A stretch of 64,000 nt of DNA from Bradyrhizobium betae (lineage in GTDB: Bacteria; Pseudomonadota; Alphaproteobacteria; Rhizobiales; Xanthobacteraceae), in assembly GCF_008932115.1 (NCBI RefSeq), contig NZ_CP044543.1, positions 2,672,501 to 2,736,500 of the forward strand. Reading direction: 5' to 3'. How positions within the stretch are numbered: the first letter of the stretch is position 1; every line of letters starts with the position of its first letter. Under the pieces are notes generated by a model. It was not told the DNA's origin and searched no databases. It was given only the letters and a program-made list of their open reading frames with translations. The position numbers and the translations under genes are program-made. Shown here piece by piece: positions 16,016-25,339 of the stretch.

Positions 16016-16528
16016 ATGACGGTTTTGACCTGGTCGGATGATCGCGTCGAGCAACTGAAGAAGCTCTGGGAGGCCGGGTTGTCGGCCAGCCAGATCGCGG
16101 CAGAGCTCGGTAATGTCACCCGCAACGCCGTGATCGGCAAGGTGCACAGGCTCGGCCTGTCCGGCCGCGCCAAGAGCCCTTCATCCGCTGCGCCGCGGCC
16201 GCGCAAGGCGCGTCCCGCCCAGCACATGATGCGGGTGAGCCGGCCCATCGCACGCGGCAACACCGCGCTGGCTCAGGCCTTCGAGGTCGAGGTCGAGGCC
16301 GAACCTGTTACCTACGACAACGTGGTGCCGATGAGCCAGCGGCTGTCGCTGCTGGAGCTCAACGAGGCGACCTGCCACTGGCCGGTCGGCGATCCCTCGA
16401 GCCCGGACTTCTTCTTCTGCGGCGGCAAGGCGCTCTCCGGCCTGCCCTATTGCGCCCAGCACTCGCGGGTTGCGTATCAGCCGGCAGCGGATCGCCGGCG
16501 CGCGCCGGCCAAGCCAGGTCCGCGCTGA
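16016..16528 (+). CDS. gcrA: Cell cycle regulator GcrA
   Basis: A 170-residue regulator. In Caulobacter GcrA binds sigma-70 RNA polymerase and GANTC-methylated promoters to drive S-phase genes. The N-terminal DNA-binding domain is typical: TWSDDRVEQLKKLWEAGLSASQIAAELGNVTRNAVIGKVHRLGL, residues ~5-48. A basic linker follows, then the C-terminal polymerase-interacting domain with the conserved TCHWPVGDPSSPDFFFCGG and LPYCAQHSRVAYQ, which contains the family cysteines and histidine. The gene is alone and divergent from argD, with a cluster of GANTC sites upstream that would allow methylation-dependent feedback. Confidence 0.96.
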   Translation: MTVLTWSDDRVEQLKKLWEAGLSASQIAAELGNVTRNAVIGKVHRLGLSGRAKSPSSAAPRPRKARPAQHMMRVSRPIARGNTALAQAFEVEVEAEPVTYDNVVPMSQRLSLLELNEATCHWPVGDPSSPDFFFCGGKALSGLPYCAQHSRVAYQPAADRRRAPAKPGPR

Positions 16529-16592
16529 GTTAGCGGAATTCTCTGATTGCCAAGACGGGTGCCGTCACACGATGACGGCTCCAGATACTCGG

Positions 16593-16727
16593 TGTCATCC
16601 CCGCGGACGTGGGGATCCATAACCACAGGGCGCAGTTGTTGCGAGCGATGGTTACTCCGAGTCTTCGCCAAACCACATCCTGTGGTTATGGATCCCGGGC
16701 TCGCGCTACGCGCGCCCCGGGATGACA
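16593..16727. repeat. Palindromic intergenic repeat, family B (copy 2)
   Basis: Outer TGTCATCCCCGCG is matched by CGGGATGACA. Inside, GGATCCATAACCACAGGGCG pairs with CATCCTGTGGTTATGGATCC. It fills the gap between the convergent genes gcrA and phoB. The core is the same as at 13240-13395. Confidence 0.85.
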
Positions 16728-16773
16728 GCGGAGATTGCTGCCGCAGCTACCAAGCAACAGCCTTTAAATCACC

Positions 16774-17481
16774 TTACGTCTGCTCCGCCTTCGCAAACCG
16801 ATCGTCGAGCGCATAGCCGGCGCCGCGGACGGTGCGGATCGGGTCCTGCTCGCGGCCGAGATTGAGCAGCTTGCGCAGGCGGCCGATATGCACGTCGACG
16901 GTGCGTTCATCGATGTAGATGTCGCGGCCCCAGACGCTGTCGAGCAGCTGCTCGCGCGAGAACACGCGGCCGGGATGCTCCAGGAAGAACTCCAGCAGGC
17001 GATATTCGGTCGGGCCGAGGTCGATCGGACGGCCCGAGCGCGCCACGCGGCGCTTGTCGCGATCAAGCTCGATGTCGCCGTAGGCCAGCACGGTGGCGAG
17101 CCGCTCCGGACTGGCGCGGCGCAGCAGGCCCTTCACGCGCGCCAGCAGCTCCGGCACCGAGAACGGCTTGACGATGTAGTCGTCCGCGCCGGTCGCAAGT
17201 CCCCGCACCCGCTCGCTCTCCTCGCCGCGCGCGGTGAGCATGATGATCGGCAGCTGCTTGGTCTCCGGCCTGGTGCGAAGCCGCCGGCACAATTCGATGC
17301 CGGACAGCCCCGGCAGCATCCAGTCGAGCACGATCAGGTCGGGGATGTGCTCCTTGAGACGGGTGTCGGCGTCGTCGCCGCGCATCACCGTCTCGACGTC
17401 ATAGCCGTCGCCTTCGAGGTTGTAGCGAAGCAGCTCGGTGAGAGCTTCCTCGTCTTCAACCACCATAATGCGTGCGCCCAT
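16774..17481 (-). CDS. phoB: Phosphate regulon response regulator PhoB
   Basis: A 235-residue OmpR-family regulator. The receiver domain (residues 1-120) has the acidic pair VVEDEEAL, the phosphoacceptor aspartate in LIVLDWMLPGLSG, Thr in MLTARGEE and Lys in YIVKPFS. The C-terminal winged helix includes LGPTEYRLLEFFLEHPGRVFSREQLLDSVWG and ERTVDVHIGRLRK. Under phosphate limitation PhoR phosphorylates it and it binds Pho boxes, one of which lies upstream of pstS. The ATG at 17481 follows GAGGAGC; an in-frame TTG lies six codons upstream. It is the last gene of the pst-phoU-phoB run. Confidence 0.96.
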   Translation of the reverse strand: MGARIMVVEDEEALTELLRYNLEGDGYDVETVMRGDDADTRLKEHIPDLIVLDWMLPGLSGIELCRRLRTRPETKQLPIIMLTARGEESERVRGLATGADDYIVKPFSVPELLARVKGLLRRASPERLATVLAYGDIELDRDKRRVARSGRPIDLGPTEYRLLEFFLEHPGRVFSREQLLDSVWGRDIYIDERTVDVHIGRLRKLLNLGREQDPIRTVRGAGYALDDRFAKAEQT

Positions 17482-17503
17482 CGGGTCGTCGCTCCTCAAG
17501 TCG

Positions 17504-18220
17504 TCAGGTATTCGGGATTGTCGTGGCGAAGGTCGTCATGTCGCCCTTCGGCCGCTTGTCGGTGATCGCCTGACCTTCGATCATGTAGAACACGGTCTCG
17601 GCGATGTTGGTGGCGTGATCGCCGATGCGCTCGATGTTCTTGGCGCAGAACATCAGATGGATGCAGAACGAGATGTTGCGCGGATCCTCCATCATGTAGG
17701 TCAGGAGCTCGCGGAACAGCGAGGTGCAGATGGCATCGACTTCCTCGTCGCCCTTCCACACCGCCATCGCCGCCGGCAGATCGTGCGCGGCATAGGCGTC
17801 CAGCACCGACTTGACCTGCTGCTGCACGAGGTCGGTCATGTGCTCGAGACCGCGGAACAGCTTGAGCGGATGGAAATCCGTCTCCAGCGCCGCGACGCGC
17901 TTGCCCATGTTCTTGGCGAGGTCGCCGATGCGCTCGAGATCGGTCGCGACGCGCATCGCGCCGACGATCTCGCGCAAATCGACCGCCATCGGCTGGCGGC
18001 GCGCGATTGTGAGCACGGCGCGCTCCTCGATCTTCTTCTGCAGTGCGTCGAGCTCGGCGTCGATGGTGACGACGCGCTGACCAAGCGCGACGTCGCGGCG
18101 GATCAGCGCGTCGACGGAATCGACGATCATGCGCTCGGCGATGCCGCCCATTTCCGCGACCAGCCGGGTGAGTTCCTGCAGGTCGGTGTCGAAGGCCTTT
18201 GCGGTATGTTCAGTACCCAT
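17504..18220 (-). CDS. phoU: Phosphate signalling protein PhoU
   Basis: A 238-residue all-helical protein with two PhoU three-helix repeats. Each carries the family metal-binding style motif: first copy DLREIVGAMRVATDLERIGDLAKNMGKRV, second copy RNISFCIHLMFCAKNIERIGDHATNIAETVFYM. PhoU mediates negative signalling from the PstSCAB transporter to the PhoR kinase and prevents toxic phosphate uptake. It starts eleven bases downstream of the pstB stop and ends 22 bases before phoB, consistent with one operon. Confidence 0.97.
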   Translation of the reverse strand: MGTEHTAKAFDTDLQELTRLVAEMGGIAERMIVDSVDALIRRDVALGQRVVTIDAELDALQKKIEERAVLTIARRQPMAVDLREIVGAMRVATDLERIGDLAKNMGKRVAALETDFHPLKLFRGLEHMTDLVQQQVKSVLDAYAAHDLPAAMAVWKGDEEVDAICTSLFRELLTYMMEDPRNISFCIHLMFCAKNIERIGDHATNIAETVFYMIEGQAITDKRPKGDMTTFATTIPNT

Positions 18221-18231
18221 GTCCCGTCTCC

Positions 18232-19053
18232 TCAGCCGAACCGGCCGGTGATGTAATCCTGGGTGCGCCGATCGGTCGGCGACGTGAAGATCTTGCTGGT
18301 GTCGTCGAACTCGATCAATTCGCCGAGATACATGAAGGCGGTCTTGTCGGAGACGCGCGCCGCCTGCTGCATGTTGTGGGTGACGATCGCGATCGTGTAG
18401 TTCTCGGACAGCTCCTGGATCAGCTCCTCGACCTTGGCGGTCGAGATCGGATCGAGCGCCGAGCACGGCTCGTCGAACAGGATCACTTCGGGCCGCACCG
18501 CGACGGTGCGGGCGATGCACAGACGCTGCTGCTGGCCGCCGGAGAGCGACAGGCCCGACGCGTTGAGCTTGTCCTTGACCTCGTTCCAAAGCGCGCCGCC
18601 GCGCAGCGCCTTCTCGACGCGGTCGTCCATCTCGGACTTCGAGATCTTCTCGTAGAGACGGATGCCGAAGGCGATGTTCTCGTAGATCGTCATCGGGAAC
18701 GGCGTCGGCTTCTGGAACACCATGCCGACGCGAGCGCGCAGCAGGTTGAGATCGAGCCTGGGGTCGAGGATATTGGTCTGGTCGAGCATGAGCTGGCCGC
18801 TGGCGCGCTGGCCCGGATAGAGGTCGTACATCCGGTTGAAGATGCGCAGCAGGGTCGACTTGCCGCAGCCCGACGGGCCGATGAACGCCGTGACGCGGTT
18901 GGTGCCGAGCGCCAGGTTGATGTTCTTCAGCGCGTGGTGCTCCCCGTAATAGAAGTTCAGGTTGCGCACCGTCACCTTGGCGGGGGCCTCGGGCAGCACC
19001 GACGCCTGGGGCAAGCCACCGGCCGCGCTCATCGATACGGAAAGCTCACTCAT
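18232..19053 (-). CDS. pstB: Phosphate ABC transporter ATPase PstB
   Basis: A 273-residue ATPase energising high-affinity phosphate uptake. It has Walker [10 protein letters not shown], the family-specific [22 protein letters not shown] (Q-loop), the signature [14 protein letters not shown], Walker [14 protein letters not shown] and the switch histidine in [11 protein letters not shown]. The ATG at 19053 overlaps the pstA stop codon by four bases. The N-terminal ~20 residues precede the usual fold and are poorly conserved. Confidence 0.97.
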   Translation of the reverse strand: MSELSVSMSAAGGLPQASVLPEAPAKVTVRNLNFYYGEHHALKNINLALGTNRVTAFIGPSGCGKSTLLRIFNRMYDLYPGQRASGQLMLDQTNILDPRLDLNLLRARVGMVFQKPTPFPMTIYENIAFGIRLYEKISKSEMDDRVEKALRGGALWNEVKDKLNASGLSLSGGQQQRLCIARTVAVRPEVILFDEPCSALDPISTAKVEELIQELSENYTIAIVTHNMQQAARVSDKTAFMYLGELIEFDDTSKIFTSPTDRRTQDYITGRFG

Positions 19054-19895
19054 TTTGCGGTCCTCTCGGCGCCAAGGATGCGCGCGCCAATATTCAGGGC
19101 AAGAACGGTCAGGGTGATGAGCAGCGCGCCGCTCCAGGCGAGCTGCTTCCAATAGGCGTAGGGGCTCTGCACGAAGTTGTTGATCGTGACCGGCAGGTTC
19201 GCCATCGTCTTGTTCAGGCTGAGGCTGAAGAACTGGTTCGACAGCGCGGTGAACAGCAGCGGCGCGGTCTCGCCGGCGACGCGGGCGGTCGCGAGCAGCA
19301 CGCCGGTGATGAGGCCGGAGCGGGCAGCACGATAAGCGATGCGTTTGATCACCAGCGAGCGCGGCAGACCGAGCGCGGAGGCCGCCTCGCGCAGCGCGTT
19401 CGGCACCAGCAGCAGCATGTCCTCGGTCGTGCGCAGCACCACCGGGATGACGATGACCGCCAGCGCGAGCGCGCCCGCGATCGCCGAGAAGCCGCGCATC
19501 GGCACCACCACCGCGCCGTAGATGAACAGGCCGATGATGATCGAGGGCGCCGAGAGCAGGATGTCGTTGATGAAGCGGATCACCGAGGTCAGGCGATCGT
19601 TGCGGCCGTATTCGGCGAGGTAGGTGCCGGCGAACATGCCGAGCGGCGCACCGATGCCGACGCCGATCACGGTCATGATCAGCGAGCCGACGATGGCGTT
19701 GAGCAGACCGCCTTCGTTCGAGCCGGGCGGCGGCGTGTTCTCGGTGAACAACTGGACGTTCAGGCCGGCAAGGCCGTTGTACAGCAGCGTGATCAGGATC
19801 AGCGCGAGCCAGGTGACGCCGAAGGCGGCGGCTGCGAAGCAGAGGCCGCGGATGACGAAGTCCTTGCGGCGGCGGCGTGAATAGATCGGATTCAT
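19050..19895 (-). CDS. pstA: Phosphate ABC transporter permease PstA
   Basis: A 281-residue inner-membrane permease with about six transmembrane segments. The binding-protein-dependent permease EAA-type loop appears as [41 protein letters not shown]. The early segment [28 protein letters not shown] is typical of PstA. It pairs with PstC to form the channel. It starts four bases after the pstC stop and overlaps pstB by four bases, so pstC-pstA-pstB are tightly coupled. Confidence 0.96.
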   Translation of the reverse strand: MNPIYSRRRRKDFVIRGLCFAAAAFGVTWLALILITLLYNGLAGLNVQLFTENTPPPGSNEGGLLNAIVGSLIMTVIGVGIGAPLGMFAGTYLAEYGRNDRLTSVIRFINDILLSAPSIIIGLFIYGAVVVPMRGFSAIAGALALAVIVIPVVLRTTEDMLLLVPNALREAASALGLPRSLVIKRIAYRAARSGLITGVLLATARVAGETAPLLFTALSNQFFSLSLNKTMANLPVTINNFVQSPYAYWKQLAWSGALLITLTVLALNIGARILGAERTAK

Positions 19896-19899
19896 GGCG

Positions 19900-20889
19900 C
19901 TAGTTCCCCGCCTTCTTTTCCAGCCGCATCAGCATCAGCCGCGCTCCCGCGAGCACGAAGAACGTCAGCACGAACAGCAGCAGGCCGAGCAGGATCAGGC
20001 CGGACTGGTGCAGGCCGTCGCTCTCGGCGAATTCGGATGCGATCGCCGCCGAGATCGTGGTGCCCGGCGCGAAGATCGACGAGGAGATCCGGAACGAATT
20101 GCCGATGATGAAGGTCACCGCCATGGTCTCGCCGAGCGCACGGCCCAGCGCCAGCATGACGCCGCCGATGATGCCGACACGGGTGTAGGGGATCACCACG
20201 CTGCGGACGACTTCCCAGGTGGTGCAGCCGACGCCGTAGGCGGCTTCCTTCAGCACCGGCGGCACCGTCTTGAACACGTCGACCGAGATCGAGGTGATGA
20301 AGGGCAGCACCATGATCGCGAGGATCAGCGCGGCATTGAACAGGCTGAGATAGGACGGCGGGCCGGCGAAGATCGCGCCGAGCACGGGAACGCCGTCGAA
20401 GATCTTGATCATGAACGGCTGGAAGCTGTTGGCCAGGAACGGGCCCAGCACGAAGAAGCCCCACATGCCGTAGATGATCGAGGGAATGCCGGCGAGCAGC
20501 TCGATCGCCATGCCGATCGGACGGCGCAGCCATTGCGGACACAGCTCGGTCAGGAAGATCGCAATGCCGATGCCGACGGGAATGGCGATCAGCATCGCGA
20601 TGAAGGAGGTGACGAGCGTGCCGTACATCGGTCCGAGCGCGCCGAGCACCGGCGGATCGGCGGACGGCGCCCAGCGCTGCGTCCACAGGAAGGAGAGGCC
20701 GTATTCCTTCATCGCCGGATAGGCACCGACGATCAGCGAAATGATGATGCCGCCGAGGATCAGCAGCACGGAGATCGCGCTCAGGCGCGTGATCCAGTAA
20801 AACGTGACGTCCCCGAGCTTGAACGCGCTCAACGCCTTGGCGCGATCATAAGGTCCGGCGGCATCAACTACATTGCGCTCGACAGCCAT
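19900..20889 (-). CDS. pstC: Phosphate ABC transporter permease PstC
   Basis: A 329-residue permease with a cytoplasmic N-terminal extension and six membrane segments. Landmarks are [47 protein letters not shown] and the coupling loop [39 protein letters not shown]. The ATG at 20889 is used; a TTG at 20919 could add ten residues. It follows pstS after a 177-base gap holding a strong hairpin repeat, which may lower expression of the permeases relative to the binding protein. Confidence 0.95.
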   Translation of the reverse strand: MAVERNVVDAAGPYDRAKALSAFKLGDVTFYWITRLSAISVLLILGGIIISLIVGAYPAMKEYGLSFLWTQRWAPSADPPVLGALGPMYGTLVTSFIAMLIAIPVGIGIAIFLTELCPQWLRRPIGMAIELLAGIPSIIYGMWGFFVLGPFLANSFQPFMIKIFDGVPVLGAIFAGPPSYLSLFNAALILAIMVLPFITSISVDVFKTVPPVLKEAAYGVGCTTWEVVRSVVIPYTRVGIIGGVMLALGRALGETMAVTFIIGNSFRISSSIFAPGTTISAAIASEFAESDGLHQSGLILLGLLLFVLTFFVLAGARLMLMRLEKKAGN

Positions 20890-20939
20890 CTCAGCCACGC
20901 CGATCCCCTGTACTAACAATACTTGCTTTTAGGTCGCCG

Positions 20940-21060
20940 GTCTCGCGCCCCGGATGCCTTGCAGCGCGAAGCGGTGCGACGCTGATCCGGGGCCTAGCGC
21001 TTGGGGGTCCCGGCTCTGCGCTGCAGCGTTGCACGCTGCAGCGCGTCCGGGACACGAGAG
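20940..21060. repeat. Palindromic repeat between pstS and pstC, family E (copy 1)
   Basis: It contains GCGCTGCAGCGT (21018-21029) and ACGCTGCAGCGC (21033-21044), a perfect 12-bp stem with a three-base loop, next to GTCCCGG/CCGGGAC arms and an outer CCCCGGAT/ATCCGGGG pair. Such a structure inside an operon can stabilise the upstream pstS mRNA. A shorter relative lies at 61221-61280. Confidence 0.75.
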
Positions 21061-21066
21061 CCCTAC

Positions 21067-22080
21067 TCAGCTCTTGATGTCGGCGGACCAGGTCTTCTCG
21101 ATCAGCTTCACGACGCTGTCGGGCATCGGGATGTAGTCGAGCTCCTCGGCCATCTTGTCGCCGCTCTTGAACGCCCAGGCGAAGAACTTGAGCGCTTCCT
21201 TGGAGGCGGCCTTGTCGGTCGGTTCCTTGTGCATCAGGATGAAGGTCGCCGCCGTGATCGGCCAGGACTTCTCGCCGGGCTGGTCAGTCAGGATGACGTA
21301 GTAGCCGGGAGCCTTGGCCCAGTCGGCGTTGGACGCGGCCGCCTGGAAGGCTTCGACCGTCGGCTGCACCGTCTTGCCGGCCTTGTTGACGAGACCGGTG
21401 TAGGTCAGCTTGTTCTGCTTGGCGTAGGCATACTCGACGTAGCCGATCGAGTTCTTGGTCTGGCTGATGTTGCCCGACACGCCTTCGTTGCCCTTGGCGC
21501 CGACGCCGACCGGCCACTCGACGGCGGTGCCTTCACCGATCTTGCTCTTCCAGTCCGCGCTGGCCTTGGAGAGGTAGTTGGTGAAGTTGAAGGTGGTGCC
21601 CGAGCCGTCCGAACGGCGGACCACGGTGATGGCCTCCGACGGCAGCTTCACGTTCGGATTGAGCTTCTTGATCGCGGCGTCGTCCCACTTGGTGATCTTG
21701 CCGAGATAGATGCTGGCGAGGGTCTCGCCGTCGAACACCATCTCACCCGGCTTCACGCCATCGAGATTGACGACGGGAACGATGGCACCCATCACCATCG
21801 GCCACTGGACGAGGCCGTCCTTCTCGAGTTGCTCGGCCTTGAGCGGCGCGTCGCTGGCGCCGAAGGTCACGGTCTTGGCCTGGATCTGCTTGATGCCGCC
21901 GCCGGAGCCGATCGACTGGTAGTTCAGACCGTTGCCGGTCTCTTTCTTGTAGGCGTCAGCCCACTTCGAATAGATCGGGAAGGGGAAGGTCGCACCGGCG
22001 CCCGTGATGTCGGCAGCAAAGGCTACCGTCGTCGATGCGGCGACCAAGCCGGCAGCGACGATCGTCTTGAGGAAATTCAT
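21067..22080 (-). CDS. pstS: Periplasmic phosphate-binding protein PstS
   Basis: A 337-residue binding protein with a signal peptide (residues 1-23, cleaved around AFAADITG). Phosphate-binding signatures are present: [44 protein letters not shown] and [17 protein letters not shown], whose backbone and Ser/Asp/Arg residues hold phosphate. It delivers phosphate to PstCAB. ATG 22080 follows GGAGACC. A Pho box lies 100 bases upstream, so expression should rise under phosphate starvation through PhoB. Confidence 0.97.
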   Translation of the reverse strand: MNFLKTIVAAGLVAASTTVAFAADITGAGATFPFPIYSKWADAYKKETGNGLNYQSIGSGGGIKQIQAKTVTFGASDAPLKAEQLEKDGLVQWPMVMGAIVPVVNLDGVKPGEMVFDGETLASIYLGKITKWDDAAIKKLNPNVKLPSEAITVVRRSDGSGTTFNFTNYLSKASADWKSKIGEGTAVEWPVGVGAKGNEGVSGNISQTKNSIGYVEYAYAKQNKLTYTGLVNKAGKTVQPTVEAFQAAASNADWAKAPGYYVILTDQPGEKSWPITAATFILMHKEPTDKAASKEALKFFAWAFKSGDKMAEELDYIPMPDSVVKLIEKTWSADIKS

Positions 22081-22179
22081 GCTGGTCTCCATACAGGGGA
22101 GCGAAGCGCCATCAGCGCCCGATCGCGCTCCCCGTGCCGCCCCTTTAGGAGCGGTCGGCTGTGCTTTTACGAAGGTTTC

Positions 22180-22197
22180 GTGACAGTCGGATGACAG
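22180..22197 (-). promoter_or_regulatory. Pho box upstream of pstS
   Basis: On the minus strand the sequence reads CTGTCATCCGACTGTCAC: two CTGTCA-type half-sites in direct repeat with an 11-base period, matching the PhoB-binding consensus. It lies between phoR and pstS and points toward pstS. PhoB is encoded at the end of the same gene run, which closes the feedback loop. Confidence 0.85.
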
Positions 22198-22224
22198 GCG
22201 TAACCAGCTGAAATGACTTTGATT

Positions 22225-23523
22225 TCAGGCTGAAGCCGGAGTCCTGACCTGGGGAAAACAAGCCGTGAAAGTGGCGCCCTGCTTGGGCACGCTTTCGATC
22301 AGAAGCCGGCCGCGATGACGGTTAAGAATATGTTTCACCAGCGATAATCCGAGCCCGGTCCCGCCCTGCGAGCGGCTGTCGCCGACGTCCACCCGGTAGA
22401 ACCGCTCGGTCAGCCGCGGCAGGTGCTCGGGCGCGATGCCGGGGCCGAAATCGCGGACCAGGACCCGGATTTCCTGAGTTCCATCAGGGGCCGAGCCGGG
22501 CACGAGCGACACGATGACGCGTCCGCCCGAGGCACCGTATTTGAGCGCGTTCTCGATCAAATTCTCGAACAGGCGGAGCAGCTCCTCGCGGTCGCCCGCG
22601 ATCATCACCGGCGCTTCCGGAAGGTTGGTCTCGATCTCGACCTGGCGTTCCCGGGCCAGCGGCTCGAGCCCGTCGGCGACCTGGAAGATGATCGGCAGCA
22701 GGTCGACCAGGGCGTCGGGCCGCACATGGGCCGACAGCTCGACCCGCGACAGCGACAAGAGATCGTCGATCAGGCGCGCCATCCGCGTCGCCTGGTTGTG
22801 CATGATGCCGAGGAAGCGCTCGCGCGCCTTGGGATCGTCCTTGGCCTGGCCCTGGAGCGTGTCGATGAAGCCCGACAGCGCGGCGAGCGGCGTACGCAGC
22901 TCGTGGCTGGCGTTGGCGACGAAGTCGGCGCGCATCTCCTCGACCCGGCGCAGCGGCGTCTGGTCGTGGAAGGTCATCAGCATGCATTTGTCGGCGCCGC
23001 CAAAGGTGGTGGGCACCGGCACCGGCGTGATGATCAGCTCCATCCAGCGATCGACGGGTACATGGTCGAGATAGGTGGCGCGCCGCGGTTCGGTGGTCGC
23101 GATCGACTCGCGCAGCGCCGTGATGATTTCCGGCGAGCGCAGTGCGAACTGGGCGAGCTCGTTCCTGCGCAGCGCGGGCGCCAGCTGGGCGGCCGCGGCA
23201 TTGAGATGGATGACGCGGCCGGCGCGGTCGAGCAGCACCGCCGGGTCCGGCATGCCGGCGACGACCGCCGCCACCGCCGCGCTCTCGACCGGGTTGACGC
23301 GCCGCGTGTCGTCGCGCGAGGTGGCGGTATCGTGCAGCCGCCAGGGGATCAGCGCCGCAGCCGCGATGCACAGCAATACCGCGACTGCCCGCATCACCGA
23401 CAATTCGCCGAGCGCGACCAGCACCGACAGCGCCAGCGCCGCGGCGATCAGGATGATCGTCGAGTGCCGCAGCCGGTCGGACCATGGCTGTGCGGAGGGA
23501 GAAGATGGGGCGTCGATCGCCAT
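22225..23523 (-). CDS. phoR: Phosphate regulon sensor histidine kinase PhoR
   Basis: A 432-residue membrane kinase. Two closely spaced hydrophobic segments (residues ~22-62) form a hairpin in the membrane without a periplasmic sensor domain. A PAS domain follows (AVVAGMPDPAVLLDRAGRVIHLNAAAAQL), then the H-box FVANASHELRTPLAAL with the phosphorylated His, the N-box LFENLIENALKYG, DFGPGIAPEHLPRLTERFYRV and the G-box GGTGLGLSLV. The absence of an extracytoplasmic sensor fits PhoR, which reads the state of PstSCAB/PhoU. It lies just upstream of the pst operon and 32 bases after the preceding YbhN-like gene. Confidence 0.95.
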   Translation of the reverse strand: MAIDAPSSPSAQPWSDRLRHSTIILIAAALALSVLVALGELSVMRAVAVLLCIAAAALIPWRLHDTATSRDDTRRVNPVESAAVAAVVAGMPDPAVLLDRAGRVIHLNAAAAQLAPALRRNELAQFALRSPEIITALRESIATTEPRRATYLDHVPVDRWMELIITPVPVPTTFGGADKCMLMTFHDQTPLRRVEEMRADFVANASHELRTPLAALSGFIDTLQGQAKDDPKARERFLGIMHNQATRMARLIDDLLSLSRVELSAHVRPDALVDLLPIIFQVADGLEPLARERQVEIETNLPEAPVMIAGDREELLRLFENLIENALKYGASGGRVIVSLVPGSAPDGTQEIRVLVRDFGPGIAPEHLPRLTERFYRVDVGDSRSQGGTGLGLSLVKHILNRHRGRLLIESVPKQGATFTACFPQVRTPASA

Positions 23524-23555
23524 CGGGGCAGGCTTATCCTTGGGGGCAGTGCCGG

Positions 23556-24611
23556 TCAGGCGCCGCCGTCGCTACGCTCTCTCACATAGGCGGCTTCAGG
23601 CGCCGGGCCCGGGTCGAGTTTGAGCGCCGCCTGTTGCAGTCGCTTCGATCGCGCGCCGATTATAACCTCGCGAAACGTCAGCAAGATTACAGAGATGACG
23701 AAGGGAGACAGATAATAGAGCACGCGGAACAGAAGCATGCCGCCAAGCAGCTCCTCGCGGTCCATCTGCCAGAGGCCGACCAGCATGGCGGCGTCGAACA
23801 CGCCCAGGCCCCCGGGCGAATGGCTGGCAAAGCCGAGCAGCGTCGCCGAGACGAAGATCACGGCGACCACGACGAAGCCGAGATTTGGCTCGTCCGGGAC
23901 CAGCACGTACATCGCGAGCGCGCAGAAGCCGAGATCGATGATGCCGATCGCGATCTGGAGCAGCGTCAGCGGACCGCCCGGCAGCACCACGGTCCAGGGG
24001 CCGCGACCGACCACGCGCGGATGGGTCCAGACCCAGACCACATAGGTGACCAGCCCCGCGATGATTGCCATCGCCAGGGCCCGGTTCAGCCAGGGCGGCA
24101 GCTGGTCGATCGAGGCGGCGGCTTCCGGATGGTAGGTGATGCCGAGGCCGAGCACCGCGGCATTGCCGAGCCAGAAGGTCAGGCCGGCGAGAAAGCAGAT
24201 CTTTGCGACGTCGATCGCGTTCAGGCCATAGGCCGAATAGATGCGGTAGCGCACCGCGCCGCCGGTGAAGACGCTGGCGCCGACATTGTGGCCGATCGAG
24301 TAGCTGGTGAAGGCGGCGAGCGCGTTGATGCGGTAAGGCACATGGCTGTGGCCGATCGCACGCACGGCGAACAGATCGTAGAAGGTCAGGGTGAAATAGC
24401 CCGCGGCCACGAACAGCGCCGCCATCGCGATCTGGCGCGGCTCGGTGCTCTTGATCGCCTCGATCACCTCGTTCATGTCGATGCCGCGCAGCATGTGGTA
24501 GAGCACATAGCAAGCGATGCCGATGACCGCGACGCTGATCACAACTCCAAGCTTATGCAGGACTTGCTTCTGGCGCAGAAACGTCATCGCCCTGCGTATG
24601 GCTTCCAGCAT
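23556..24611 (-). CDS. YbhN/UPF0104 family integral membrane protein (MprF-like flippase domain)
   Basis: A 351-residue protein with about eight membrane segments, of the lysylphosphatidylglycerol synthetase transmembrane-region family (COG0392). Typical features are IGHNVGASVFTGGAVRYRIY and the late SATLLGFASHSPGGLGVFDAAM motif. In MprF this domain flips lipids, and stand-alone members may move phospholipids or other polyprenyl lipids; the substrate here is unknown. The stop is 32 bases before phoR on the same strand, so co-transcription with phoR is likely. That would suit bacteria that remodel membrane lipids on phosphate limitation, but this is inference. Confidence 0.85.
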   Translation of the reverse strand: MLEAIRRAMTFLRQKQVLHKLGVVISVAVIGIACYVLYHMLRGIDMNEVIEAIKSTEPRQIAMAALFVAAGYFTLTFYDLFAVRAIGHSHVPYRINALAAFTSYSIGHNVGASVFTGGAVRYRIYSAYGLNAIDVAKICFLAGLTFWLGNAAVLGLGITYHPEAAASIDQLPPWLNRALAMAIIAGLVTYVVWVWTHPRVVGRGPWTVVLPGGPLTLLQIAIGIIDLGFCALAMYVLVPDEPNLGFVVVAVIFVSATLLGFASHSPGGLGVFDAAMLVGLWQMDREELLGGMLLFRVLYYLSPFVISVILLTFREVIIGARSKRLQQAALKLDPGPAPEAAYVRERSDGGA

Positions 24612-25034
24612 CTAGACCTCGAAAAACGCTTCAGCGGCCAGGGTGGCCGGCGGACAGGCGGACGACGCACAGGCACTCAACGAACCCTCGCCACCGGCTC
24701 CGGCATCGCGCATGCCCCCTGTCTCTCCACTAGCGCGTTTTCGGGCGCAGTGGAATTCGCCAATTCGAACAAAAACTCGTGCCTTCAATATTTTAGGCAG
24801 GATTGCGGACTCCTGATGCACGGTTTGGCGCTTTCGGCGGCAAGACTGGCGCGAATCTCCATGGCAATCCTGCGCAGGTGCGATGAAGTTTTGATGATTT
24901 CAGCCGTATAATGTTCCGTCATGGCTTAAGCCGACGTCAATCTATGGGCCGCGCCCGCCCGTTGAAAGAGGGGGCGACCGGTGCGTCTGGTCACGGTTTT
25001 CCGGTGCCCTCCGCGACCAGGGTGCACGGCAACA
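24612..25034. other. Gap of 423 bases without a recognisable gene
   Basis: Lies upstream of the YbhN-like gene and downstream of the 102-residue membrane protein gene. It is less GC-rich than its surroundings around 24760-24920. I see no tRNA, repeat family or convincing open frame; it probably holds the promoter of the YbhN-phoR unit. Confidence 0.5.
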
Positions 25035-25337
25035 TCACAGAGCAGCCGCAGGCTGGCTCCGCGAGACCACCCGGTCGCGCAGCCAGGCGCCAATGGTGCA
25101 GCCGACGAGGTAGCAGGCGAACATGATCAGGGCGAGGTCGAGCCAGTAGCCGAAGCGGCCGGGCACCACATGCGCGAGGGAGGCTGCGACCAGGGCGACG
25201 GCGAGCGCCGCGAGCCAGCCTGCGGTCACCTTCGAAGTGCCGTTGCCGCGCTGGACCACCGAGATCCAGCCCATGCAGAAGCCGAGCAGCAGCGAGCCGA
25301 TCAGCCAGCCCATATGAAACGAGACGAGATAGGGCAT
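25035..25337 (-). CDS. Small integral membrane protein of unknown function
   Basis: A 100-residue protein with three predicted membrane helices (residues ~5-25, 38-58, 62-88). The first is Gly-rich (WLIGSLLLGFCMGWISVV). The ATG at 25337 follows GGTGAGGTG and lies two bases after the stop of the OmpA-family gene, so it is the second gene of a two-gene operon. I do not recognise a family. Its partner suggests a role at the cell envelope. Confidence 0.75.
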   Translation of the reverse strand: MPYLVSFHMGWLIGSLLLGFCMGWISVVQRGNGTSKVTAGWLAALAVALVAASLAHVVPGRFGYWLDLALIMFACYLVGCTIGAWLRDRVVSRSQPAAAL

Positions 25338-25339
25338 CG

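Noticed and set aside
24612..24821. A 69-codon minus-strand frame upstream of the YbhN-like gene
   Set aside because: Poor start context, no coherent protein character, and position in an otherwise empty gap; probably chance.
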